Shown in pieces: positions 1 to 6,574 of a stretch of DNA of 14,177 nucleotides. Source of the stretch: Gammaproteobacteria bacterium (GTDB lineage: Bacteria; Pseudomonadota; Gammaproteobacteria; JAPPPA01); assembly GCA_028817755.1 (NCBI GenBank), contig JAPPPA010000233.1, positions 1 to 14,177 of the forward strand. The letters are read 5' to 3'. The notes beneath the pieces were generated by a model. It did not search any database. It saw only the letters and a list, made by a program, of their open reading frames with translations, and was not told where the DNA came from. A program made the position numbers and the translations under genes. How positions within the stretch are numbered: the first letter of the stretch is position 1; the number at the start of each line of letters is the position of its first letter.

Positions 1-1251
1 AACACATACTTGATGGATGCCCATGCACAGGGCAAGCGAGTGGTTGTGATTATTGATGAGGCCCAGCAGTTGAGTCGTGACGTGTTGGAAGAGATTCGCC
101 TGCTGACCAATTTAGAAACCGCGAATGAAAAATTAATGCGGATTATTTTGGTGGGGCAGCCAGAGCTCCAAGCCATGCTAGCGCGTAATGACCTTCGCCA
201 ATTGAGTCAACGGATTACCGCGCGGTCACATATTTCACCCTTAAATGCCAAAGATACCGCTGCCTATGTGCGCCATCGCGTGCGGGTTGCGGGTGGCCAT
301 CCTGATATTTTTACTGCGGCAGCGTTAAAGCGAATTTACAAACTCAGCGCGGGCATTCCCCGTGTTGTCAATGTGCTGTGTGAGCGTAGCCTTATGGGCA
401 CCTATGGTCGCGAAAAACGGCGCGCGACGGTGGCTATTGTGAATCAGGCGGCAGTGGAGTCCTTGGGTATAAAAAGCCGCTCAAATTGGCCTTTATGGGC
501 ACTGCTAGCGCTAGCTGTGACGGCGGTAGCTGCGCTGGCGGGTTGGAAAGTAGCGGATTGGGCGAGTGGCGATACGGCGGTGGAGGCTGAAGCGTCGGCC
601 GCTCCAGCAGAGTCGGCCGTCACGAGTACTAATGAGCCAGAAGCTGAGCCGTTAAAGCTGGCAGGTAGTAATCCGGACTATCTGGCGCAGCAGTTGGCGC
701 GCCAATGGCAACTGAGTCCAGATGCCATTGATCGAGAGAGCTTATGTCAGCAGCTTAATGCTGAAGTGGCTTGTATTAGTGGTAGTGGAAATTGGCGTCT
801 GTTGCAGTTGATTGACCGCCCAACCCTGCTAACCCTGAATCATGCCAACGCGTTGGTTGAGCTGCTGCTGCTTTCTAGTGATGGCAAAACGGCGACCGTG
901 CTGACTGATGCTGGTCCTCAGGTTGTTGCGCTCAACAAGTTGTTGGGTTTGTGGAATGGTAATTACACCGCGCTGTACCGTAATACCAGTGGCAGTCAGC
1001 TTATCGAGCCCGGCCAAAAACACCCGAGTGTGGCGTGGTTGCGTAAGCGCATAAGCATGGCGGATGGCTTGCCAGTCATTCAGGGTGCAAAGGCCGAGTT
1101 GTATGACACGTCGTTACGCCTGCGAGTGGAAGATTTTCAAACCCGTTATGGCGTGGCGCCAGATGGTTTAGTCGGCGCTCATACCTTGGCCTTGCTCGAT
1201 AATTTGGCGCCTGAAATTGGCACGCCTCGCTTAATTCGGGAGGCGCGTTAA
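1..1251 (+). CDS. gspA: GspA/ExeA-type AAA+ ATPase with peptidoglycan-binding C-terminus (5' truncated)
   Basis: GspA works with GspB to insert or assemble the type II secretion secretin through the peptidoglycan. The frame is open from base 1 (N-T-Y-L-M-D-A), so the true start and the Walker A motif lie upstream; a TTG at 10 or ATG at 13 is not a credible start. Visible, counted from base 1: Walker B VVVIIDEAQ at residues 14-22, a sensor-like IILVGQPEL, and AGIPRVVNVLCERS of the ExeA lid near residue 120. A membrane-spanning segment (WPLWALLALAVTAVAALAG) follows at about 163-181. After an acidic Ala/Glu linker and a periplasmic region, a PG_binding_1-like unit (FQTRYGVAPDGLVGAHTLALL) closes the protein. 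This order, cytoplasmic ATPase - membrane segment - periplasmic peptidoglycan binding, is that of ExeA; MshM-type relatives lack the C-terminal part. The stop TAA shares one base with gspB. No other gsp genes are in the window. Confidence 0.88.
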   Translation, partial: NTYLMDAHAQGKRVVVIIDEAQQLSRDVLEEIRLLTNLETANEKLMRIILVGQPELQAMLARNDLRQLSQRITARSHISPLNAKDTAAYVRHRVRVAGGHPDIFTAAALKRIYKLSAGIPRVVNVLCERSLMGTYGREKRRATVAIVNQAAVESLGIKSRSNWPLWALLALAVTAVAALAGWKVADWASGDTAVEAEASAAPAESAVTSTNEPEAEPLKLAGSNPDYLAQQLARQWQLSPDAIDRESLCQQLNAEVACISGSGNWRLLQLIDRPTLLTLNHANALVELLLLSSDGKTATVLTDAGPQVVALNKLLGLWNGNYTALYRNTSGSQLIEPGQKHPSVAWLRKRISMADGLPVIQGAKAELYDTSLRLRVEDFQTRYGVAPDGLVGAHTLALLDNLAPEIGTPRLIREAR

Positions 1252-2060
1252 TGAGCTATATATTAGATGCCTTAAAGCGCGCAGAGCAGGAGCGCCACAT
1301 CGGCCAAATGCCAAATGCGGCTGCAGCGCCTGCAGCGGATGATTATTTTGATGAGCCGCGACGTTGGCCTTGGTTGGTGCTGCTATTCGTGGTTCTGGCC
1401 GTAATTGTTGCAGCGGTAGCTTATTGGCTTGCTGGCGCTGGCAATCAAGCTGTCACAAGGCCTGTGCAGTCGTCAGTTCAGTCGACTTCGGCACCTACTG
1501 CGGCAGCTGTAGAAGTTTATAGCGAGCCGGAAGCTTCGCTGCCAACGCGAGTCACTGCGGTGACGCTAACGCCCCAAGTGATTGAGCAAACCGCGCCACT
1601 GTCTTCGGCGGCTGAGGTTGAGGAAGCTCCACAAGAAGCCGTTAAGTCGGATTTGGCGTCACAGCCTACAGAAGCGTCTGCTGCATTCGCGGAGCCAGCA
1701 CCACAGTTTGAGCCAGCAAGCGAGCCCAAAGTTGCTGAGCAGTCGGAAGCCAGCTTCGTTGAACCCGTGCCGGCGCCAGCGCCAGCGCCTGAGCCAGTAG
1801 CCGTTGCTGAAGAGTCGCCGAGCCATTCGTTGCCATGGCTAAAAGAGATGTCGCCCAGCTTTAGACGCTCGGTGCCGAATATCGACATTCAATTCCACCG
1901 CTACACCGACAACCGCTCACGCAGTTTTGTGATGGTGGACGGCGTACGTTATCGCGAAGGCCAGATCCTAAAATCTGGTCCTACGGTGGAACGAATCGTA
2001 GAAGAAGGTTTGGTCCTGCGTTGGCAGGGCGAGCGCTTTGTTTACCCAATAGGCGGCTAA
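1251..2060 (+). CDS. gspB: GspB/ExeB, type II secretion assembly partner of GspA
   Basis: The protein (269 aa) has the GspB plan. It has a short cytoplasmic N-terminus starting MSYILDALKRAEQERHIG, a motif typical of the family. One membrane helix follows at about residues 39-63 (WPWLVLLFVVLAVIVAAVAYW). A long Ala/Pro/Glu/Ser-rich periplasmic linker runs to about 185, and the conserved C-terminal GspB domain (LPWLKEM at its start, RSFVMVDGVRYREGQ and LRWQGERFVYPI at its end) completes it. GspB forms an inner-membrane complex with GspA and is thought to couple it to secretin placement. The ATG overlaps the gspA stop (TAATG), and GGGAGG at 1238-1243 lies 7 nt upstream, so the pair is probably translationally coupled. 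Short frames in the linker on the other strand and frames are low-complexity shadows. The stop codon lies inside the inverted repeat at 2044-2078. Confidence 0.9.
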   Translation: MSYILDALKRAEQERHIGQMPNAAAAPAADDYFDEPRRWPWLVLLFVVLAVIVAAVAYWLAGAGNQAVTRPVQSSVQSTSAPTAAAVEVYSEPEASLPTRVTAVTLTPQVIEQTAPLSSAAEVEEAPQEAVKSDLASQPTEASAAFAEPAPQFEPASEPKVAEQSEASFVEPVPAPAPAPEPVAVAEESPSHSLPWLKEMSPSFRRSVPNIDIQFHRYTDNRSRSFVMVDGVRYREGQILKSGPTVERIVEEGLVLRWQGERFVYPIGG

Positions 2061-2078
2061 GTTAACCGCCTATTGGGT
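2044..2078. terminator. Perfect 13-bp inverted repeat between convergent genes, probable bidirectional terminator
   Basis: Bases 2044-2056 (acccaataggcgg) pair perfectly with 2066-2078, leaving a 9-nt loop. The hairpin includes the gspB stop codon and lies 8 bases from the stop of the converging oxidoreductase gene. There is no clear T-run on either side, so it is not a textbook intrinsic terminator. The placement between convergent genes still makes transcription termination or mRNA 3'-end protection the likeliest role. Confidence 0.6.
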
Positions 2079-2085
2079 TAAGTCT

Positions 2086-3750
2086 TTAGGCAGACGCCGG
2101 AATATCCGGCACGGCAATGTCACCTAATTCGCGGGCAATACGCTTAGCTGCGCGGTGGCCCGACATGAGCGCGCCGAGTACCCCGTGGCCGGCGCGGGTA
2201 TTAGCTCCAGCGAGGAACAAGCCTTCAATTGGGCCAGCATAACCAGGGCGATGCTCGAAGAACTGCTCAGGCGTCGCAGCAAGGCCGTAGCCGGTGCCGT
2301 CGGTGGCGCGGGTGTAGCGAATATGTGACATTGGTGACGCCGACTCGCAGAACACGACGTTCTCTTTAGAGCCCGGGAATAGCTCGTCTACGCGACGAAT
2401 CATGTCTTCTTCAATTCGTTGCTTCAGTTCTAAGTAGTGGTCTGACTTTTTGTAGTCCCACTGCTCGGCACCTTTCTGATCAATACCCCAGTCGGCGGCT
2501 TTGCCAGAGAGTACGGTCATGGCTTCAACGGTTTGAATGCCTTCTGGTGCGTGGTGCGTAGTATTCGGATCTTTTAGGCTGCCGCTAGTGATGTAGGCGC
2601 CGCGTGGTTTCATGTCACCTGCGGTATCGTAGAAGCCTTCAAAGTCGTAGTCGTCAAACGCCCAGTAGTTAGCGGTGCGCATGCCGCGCTCACGCATATC
2701 GCCTTTAATGCCCATGCAGCTCATATAGATTGCTGCGGCCATTTCGAAGTTGCCGGTCTTTTGCTTCCACTCGTCTGGCACGTGCTCTGGTGCCAAGAGC
2801 TTGTCGAAGGTCACGCGAATGTCGGCGTTAGACAGTACGGCTTTGGCGCGTACTTCGTCTTGGCCTTTCTTGGTGGCTTCGGTACGCAAGCCAACGGCGC
2901 GACCGCCTTCAACAATAATTTCATCCACACCCTTGCGCAGATGCACGGTGCCGCCTTTGGCTTCGATGTATTCGGCCAGCTTGTCGGCAATGATTTGGCC
3001 GCCGCCTTTCGGATAGTAGGCGCCAGCAAAGTAATGGTTGGTTAAGCCAGCGTGTAGCGATGCCGCCACTTTGCTTGGCGGTACGCCGTAGTCGCCGCTT
3101 TGGCCGGCCATTACGGCTTGTACTTGCGGGTTGCTGGTGCAGTCGTCGAGTACTTCTTTCAGCGTGGCGCGTTGGTATTTGGCGGCTAAGCGGCCGCTGG
3201 TCATGGCCCAAACCGCCATGCCCATGCCGAGTTTGCCTTTCGCCGCATCGAGCTTGCCGATAAAGGCGTCGACTTCTTTTAGGAAGCGTACGTAGCGATC
3301 AATGCCCTTTTTGTCTTCTGGGAACATGTCGACAAAGCGGTCACGGAAGCGGTCGTGGCTAGCAGGAATAGGGAATTCGAAATCTGGAAACACCAAGGTA
3401 TCGAAGCCGTTTTGATCCATTGGCTCGTAATCGAGGTGGATGCCTAGGCCGGCGAGTAAGCGTGGAATTTTGCCTTCTGGGCCGCAGTCACCAATGTAAT
3501 GCAGGCCAATGTCGAAGTTGTAGCGGTTGTTAGGGCCGCCGCGGCTGAACTGGGTGCAGCAGCCGCCGGCTACGTAGTGGTGGTCAAATACCGCGACTTT
3601 TTTGCCTTCTTGCGCAAGGTAGGCGGCGGCGATTAAGCCCCCTAGGCCGGCGCCGACTACGGCAACATCAACCTCGGCGGGTACAGCGGCTTTTACGCGA
3701 TCCTTGGTTTTATATGTTGGATCGTAATCGTGTTCGTCTTTTAAGCGCAT
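2086..3750 (-). CDS. CrtI/RetSat-like FAD-dependent oxidoreductase
   Basis: A 554-aa flavoprotein of the phytoene desaturase / carotenoid isomerase / retinol saturase superfamily. The Rossmann FAD-binding motif VVGAGLGGLIAAAYLA is at residues 31-46, followed by a GCCTQFSRGG stretch near 63-72 where this superfamily contacts the flavin. The matching C-terminal FAD-binding segment is GLFLAGANTRAGHGVLGALMSG, close to the end. These proteins desaturate, saturate or isomerise long polyene or lipid substrates; the substrate here cannot be read from sequence. No other carotenoid genes (crtB, crtE, crtY) are nearby, which argues against a standard carotenoid cluster. The start is fixed by GGAGG (3755-3759 on the complement) 4 nt before the ATG. 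It is transcribed alone, divergently from ttcA, and ends against gspB. The first 25 residues are charged and precede the flavin domain; no signal peptide is visible. Confidence 0.85.
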   Translation of the reverse strand: MRLKDEHDYDPTYKTKDRVKAAVPAEVDVAVVGAGLGGLIAAAYLAQEGKKVAVFDHHYVAGGCCTQFSRGGPNNRYNFDIGLHYIGDCGPEGKIPRLLAGLGIHLDYEPMDQNGFDTLVFPDFEFPIPASHDRFRDRFVDMFPEDKKGIDRYVRFLKEVDAFIGKLDAAKGKLGMGMAVWAMTSGRLAAKYQRATLKEVLDDCTSNPQVQAVMAGQSGDYGVPPSKVAASLHAGLTNHYFAGAYYPKGGGQIIADKLAEYIEAKGGTVHLRKGVDEIIVEGGRAVGLRTEATKKGQDEVRAKAVLSNADIRVTFDKLLAPEHVPDEWKQKTGNFEMAAAIYMSCMGIKGDMRERGMRTANYWAFDDYDFEGFYDTAGDMKPRGAYITSGSLKDPNTTHHAPEGIQTVEAMTVLSGKAADWGIDQKGAEQWDYKKSDHYLELKQRIEEDMIRRVDELFPGSKENVVFCESASPMSHIRYTRATDGTGYGLAATPEQFFEHRPGYAGPIEGLFLAGANTRAGHGVLGALMSGHRAAKRIARELGDIAVPDIPASA

Positions 3751-3807
3751 TGTTCCTCCAGTGCGTCTTATCCGTTTGGGACCATCTGTCTGTATATTTT
3801 TTAATCA

Positions 3808-3836
3808 ATGACAGCGGGTATCGGTTACGGCAAAAT
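3808..3836 (+). promoter_or_regulatory. Candidate sigma-70 promoter for ttcA
   Basis: ATGACA (3808-3813, 5 of 6 to the -35 consensus), a 17-nt spacer, then CAAAAT (3831-3836, 4 of 6 to the -10). Transcription would begin near 3843. That puts the whole inverted-repeat element at 3869-4134 inside a roughly 290-nt ttcA leader. Found by eye; no start-site data. Confidence 0.35.
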
Positions 3837-3860
3837 ACGCGCCCTTTTTCGCTTTGGCAA
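3832..3860 (-). promoter_or_regulatory. Candidate sigma-70 promoter for the CrtI-like oxidoreductase
   Basis: Read on the complement: TTGCCA (3860-3855, 5 of 6), exactly 17 nt, then TATTTT (3837-3832, 4 of 6). The start would be near 3825, giving a leader of about 75 nt. Its -10 occupies nearly the same bases as the -10 proposed for ttcA on the other strand, so the two promoters could not easily be open at once. Confidence 0.4.
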
Positions 3861-3868
3861 TGGCCGCA

Positions 3869-4134
3869 GGGTGCCTCTGGCTAAATAGAATGTGTCTCTG
3901 GTTTTGCGTCGGCTTCGTAATCGAGGCGCAGACGCGCAGCCTTAGTCATTCTAAGACCAGCGGGTGCAACGTGGAGTACGGAGTCGACGCAAATCCCCTG
4001 TGGGCGAACTTCTCGCGCCAGTTGGACTGCGTTGCATTGCTTGCCAAGGCGGTTAGCATTACCTGCGCAATGCGCCTTGCCAACTAACGCGAGAAGATTC
4101 GCAGAGCGCATATTCTATTTAGCCAGAGGCACCC
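3869..4134. repeat. 266-bp element with 26-bp terminal inverted repeats (MITE-like or structured leader)
   Basis: The left arm 3869-3894 (begins gggtgcctctggctaaatag) is matched in reverse complement by 4109-4134. The outer 23 bases are perfect, then there is one mismatch and two more matching bases. The 214-base interior holds further nested pairing: TTTGCGTCG 3903-3911 with 3985-3993, a CTTAG/CTAAG hairpin at 3941-3955, and a long stem at 4004-4102 (separate entry). No transposase and no convincing ORF are present. The bases just outside the arms (gccgca on the left, acgatg on the right) show no clear target-site duplication. The right arm includes AGAGG at 4125-4129, the probable ribosome binding site of ttcA (ATG at 4138). 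It may be a non-autonomous mobile element or REP/BIME-like repeat, or a cis-acting leader; the sequence alone does not decide. This entry and the promoters account for nearly all of the 387 bases between the two genes. Confidence 0.8.
4004..4102. repeat. Nested long hairpin inside the ttcA-leader element
   Basis: 4004-4025 (gcgaacttctcgcgccagttgg) pairs with 4080-4102, with one single-base bulge and two adjacent mismatches. The mismatches are C-A on the + strand and would be G-U wobbles on the - strand, so a - strand RNA would fold slightly better. Directly inside, CAAGGCG 4045-4051 pairs with CGCCTTG 4073-4079, then CATT 4057-4060 with AATG 4069-4072. An alternative pairing joins GCATTGC 4034-4040 to GCAATGC 4067-4073. 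Confidence 0.7.
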
Positions 4135-4137
4135 ACG

Positions 4138-5034
4138 ATGAATGAAGTCGCCCGTATTTCTGTTGAATCTTTAGTGCAGCAACAGCCTGCGCGGCGCGGG
4201 CGTGCGGATGTCAGCCAGCTGAATAGCAAGAAGCTATATAAGCGTTTGCGCCGTAATGTGGGCCAAGCGATTATGGATTACCGCATGATTGAAGACGGCG
4301 ACCGCATTATGGTTTGTTTGTCTGGCGGTAAAGACAGCTACGGCATGTTGGACGTGCTGAAGAGCCTGCAAATCTCAGCACCAGTCGATTTTGAGCTGTT
4401 TGCGGTGAATTTGGACCAAAAGCAGCCGGGCTTTCCCGAGCATGTGTTGCCTGAGTATCTAGAAAGTATCGGCCAGCCATTTGAAATTGTTGAGCGCGAT
4501 ACTTACAGCGTGGTGAAAGAGAAAACGCCAGAAGGTAAAACCACCTGTGCGCTTTGCTCGCGCCTACGCCGCGGTATTTTGTATGACTATGCGCGAGAGC
4601 ACGGTTACAACAAAATCGCGCTGGGTCACCATATGGATGACATTGTTGAGACTCTTTTCTTAAACATGTTTCACGGTGGCAGCATGAAGGCAATGCCGCC
4701 TAAGCTGCTGAATGATGAAGGCGACGTCACCGTGATTCGCCCTCTGGCCTATTGCCGTGAAAAAGAGCTAGAGCGTTTGAGTGAGCTAAAGCAATTCCCA
4801 ATCATTCCTTGCAATCTCTGTGGCTCGCAAGACGGCTTGCAGCGCCAAGTAGTAAAAGGCATGTTGCAGGGCTGGGATAAAGAACATCCGGGCCGTGTAG
4901 AAACGATCTTTAAGGCGGTTAAAAATATCGCGCCTTCGCAGCTGGCAGATACGAATCTGTTTGATTTCGCCAGCCTTGGCAGCAAAAGCCAAGGCTCTAG
5001 TGAGTGGCTGGTGCCGAATAAAGAGTGCGGCTAG
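4138..5034 (+). CDS. ttcA: TtcA, tRNA 2-thiocytidine(32) synthetase
   Basis: TtcA thiolates cytidine 32 in the anticodon loop of certain tRNAs, using ATP and a [4Fe-4S] cluster. The 298-aa protein shows the PP-loop SGGKDS at residues 62-67, the NLDQKQPGFPEHVLPEYL block typical of TtcA at 91-108, the CxxC pair C137/C140 (TTCALCSRLRRG), and PIIPCNLCGSQ with C225. These match the three cluster-ligand positions known in E. coli TtcA. The C-terminus DTNLFDF is also family-typical. The protein is slightly shorter than the E. coli form (about 310 aa) at its C-terminal tail. The start ATG has AGAGG 8 nt upstream; that site lies in the right arm of the inverted-repeat element, so translation could respond to its folding. 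The first 25 residues are poorly conserved, so a downstream start is not excluded. It converges on rimO. Confidence 0.95.
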   Translation: MNEVARISVESLVQQQPARRGRADVSQLNSKKLYKRLRRNVGQAIMDYRMIEDGDRIMVCLSGGKDSYGMLDVLKSLQISAPVDFELFAVNLDQKQPGFPEHVLPEYLESIGQPFEIVERDTYSVVKEKTPEGKTTCALCSRLRRGILYDYAREHGYNKIALGHHMDDIVETLFLNMFHGGSMKAMPPKLLNDEGDVTVIRPLAYCREKELERLSELKQFPIIPCNLCGSQDGLQRQVVKGMLQGWDKEHPGRVETIFKAVKNIAPSQLADTNLFDFASLGSKSQGSSEWLVPNKECG

Positions 5035-5048
5035 GTAATAAGCCTAGC
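5030..5048. terminator. Weak hairpin between convergent ttcA and rimO
   Basis: GCTAGG (5030-5035, overlapping the ttcA stop) pairs with CCTAGC (5043-5048) around a 7-nt loop. The stem is only 6 bp with no T-run. It is the only inverted repeat in the 15-base gap, so it may serve as a poor terminator for either gene. Confidence 0.3.
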
Positions 5049-5049
5049 G

Positions 5050-6393
5050 TTATTCATAAACCGCTTGCCCGTATAGGTCGTATTCGTTGGCGCTGGTGAT
5101 GGTGGCTTCAATTACATCGCCCACTTCTAGGTCGTAGGCGTCGGCAATATGCACCTTGCCGTCAATTTCTGGCGCATCTGCGGTTGAACGCCCAATGGCG
5201 CCCTCTGCGCTCACCTCATCAATGATTACGAGTTGTGTGGTACCGACTTTCGCTTGTAAGCGCTCAGCACTAATACGCTGGGCTACTTCCATAAAACGAT
5301 TCCAGCGGTCTTTTTTGACGTCGTCTGGTACCGGGTCAGCTAGCTCGTTGGCGCCGGCGCCATCTACTGGTGAATATTCAAAGCAGCCAACGCGATCGAG
5401 TTGAGCTTCTTCTAGCCAATCCAGTAGTTCTTGGAACTCGGCTTCGGTTTCGCCGGGGAAGCCGACAATAAAGGTGCTGCGAATGGTGAGTTCTGGGCAG
5501 ATCTCGCGCCAGCGTTTGATGCGCTCTAAGGTGTTTTCAGCAAATGCAGGGCGCTTCATGCGCTTGAGTACCGATGGGCTACCGTGTTGGAACGGAATAT
5601 CTAAGTACGGCAGGATTTTGCCTTCCGCCATCAGCGGTATCACTTCGTCTACATGCGGATACGGGTAAACGTAGTGGAGTCGTGTCCATACGCCCAAGCT
5701 AGAGAGGGCTTCGCACAGCTCAAGCATGCGGCTTTTAACCGGCTTGCCACCCCAGAATGCGGTTTTGTATTTGATGTCTACGCCGTAGGCGCTGGTGTCT
5801 TGGGAGATGACGAGTAATTCTTTCACGCCCGCTTTGGCTAGGCGCTCGGCCTCATTCATAACGTCGCCGGCATCGCGGCTGACAAGTTTGCCGCGCATTG
5901 ACGGAATAATGCAGAAGCTACATTTGTGATTACAGCCTTCAGAAATCTTCAAATAGGCGTAATGGCGTGGTGTTAGCTTCACGCCTTGAGGCGGTACTAA
6001 ATCGGTAAATGGGTCGTGTTCTTTACTCGGCGGTACGTATTTATGAACCGCACTGACAACATCTTCATACTGTTGTGGGCCGCTCACTGAAAGTACATTG
6101 GGATGCTCTTCGCGAATGGCGCCTTCTTCTACACCCATGCAGCCGGTCACAATCACTTTGCCGTTTTCAGCAATGGCTTCGCCAATCGCGTCGAGTGATT
6201 CGGCTTTTGCGCTGTCGATAAAGCCGCAAGTATTGACCACCACAATGTCGGCATCATCGTAGTTGCCCACCACTTCATAACCGTCGGTGCGAAGCTGGGT
6301 AAGAATGCGTTCAGAGTCTACTAGCGCCTTAGGGCAACCCAAGCTAACAAAGCCAACGCGGCCTTGTGATTTGTTGTCGGTGGAAGATGACAT
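5050..6393 (-). CDS. rimO: RimO, ribosomal protein uS12 methylthiotransferase
   Basis: RimO is a radical-SAM enzyme that adds a methylthio group to the beta carbon of a conserved aspartate of ribosomal protein S12. The 447-aa length fits the family (E. coli about 441). In order: the N-terminal UPF0004 domain with three cluster cysteines C20 (FVSLGCPK), C56 (VNTCGF) and C85 (VTGCMG); the radical-SAM CxxxCxxC at C154, C158, C161 (GCNHKCSFC); the LHYVYPYPH and IVGFPGET blocks; and a C-terminal TRAM domain ending NEYDLYGQAVYE. The RimO rather than MiaB assignment rests on GFVSLGCPK..VDSERIL, GVKLTPRHYAYLKISEGC and DAPEIDGKVHI. The usual GCPKN is GCPKA here, a mild substitution. No clear Shine-Dalgarno precedes the ATG; TACAAT on the complement of 6422-6427 could be a -10 with a leader of about 22 nt. 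Confidence 0.96.
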   Translation of the reverse strand: MSSSTDNKSQGRVGFVSLGCPKALVDSERILTQLRTDGYEVVGNYDDADIVVVNTCGFIDSAKAESLDAIGEAIAENGKVIVTGCMGVEEGAIREEHPNVLSVSGPQQYEDVVSAVHKYVPPSKEHDPFTDLVPPQGVKLTPRHYAYLKISEGCNHKCSFCIIPSMRGKLVSRDAGDVMNEAERLAKAGVKELLVISQDTSAYGVDIKYKTAFWGGKPVKSRMLELCEALSSLGVWTRLHYVYPYPHVDEVIPLMAEGKILPYLDIPFQHGSPSVLKRMKRPAFAENTLERIKRWREICPELTIRSTFIVGFPGETEAEFQELLDWLEEAQLDRVGCFEYSPVDGAGANELADPVPDDVKKDRWNRFMEVAQRISAERLQAKVGTTQLVIIDEVSAEGAIGRSTADAPEIDGKVHIADAYDLEVGDVIEATITSANEYDLYGQAVYE

Positions 6394-6574
6394 CGTCTAA
6401 TTGGTCGGTGCAAAAACGCGTATTGTAACGCCGCAAGGGCCATAAGCTTAGCTTTAGCGCCATAAACACTTGCGTGTAAGGGCCAATCTGGCATGATTAG
6501 GCAGTTAAAAGGAGTGCGGCGCATAGATGCCGCTAGCAATTAATAATTCAAGCACAGTAGGGAGACTGCCTGCC

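Noticed and set aside
1517..1888. 123-codon frame opposite gspB
   Set aside because: It is the antisense of the Ala/Pro/Glu-rich linker; its Gly/Ser/Ala composition is a by-product of codon bias.
2750..3263. Several 60-96-codon frames overlapping the CrtI-like gene
   Set aside because: All are shadows of a well-supported 554-aa flavoprotein, without start signals or domain content.
4004..4102. Integron attC site
   Set aside because: GTTGGAC fits the GTTRRRY core, but no RYYYAAC partner lies at the correct end, and no cassette ORF or integrase is present.
3854..4111. Open frames of 76-77 codons on both strands inside the inverted-repeat element
   Set aside because: They have no recognisable domain, overlap the palindromic stems almost exactly, and lack a ribosome binding site; open frames on both strands are expected from the repeat structure.
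3862..4140. Target-site duplication flanking the element
   Set aside because: Bases outside the arms (gccgca and acgatg) share no direct repeat of useful length, so insertion by transposition cannot be claimed from this.
6527..6574. Upstream ATG start for the acyl-CoA synthetase
   Set aside because: It adds 16 residues without family character, its AAAGGAG is 12 nt away and the ATG lies in a small hairpin; the ATG at 6575 is preferred, though not proven.
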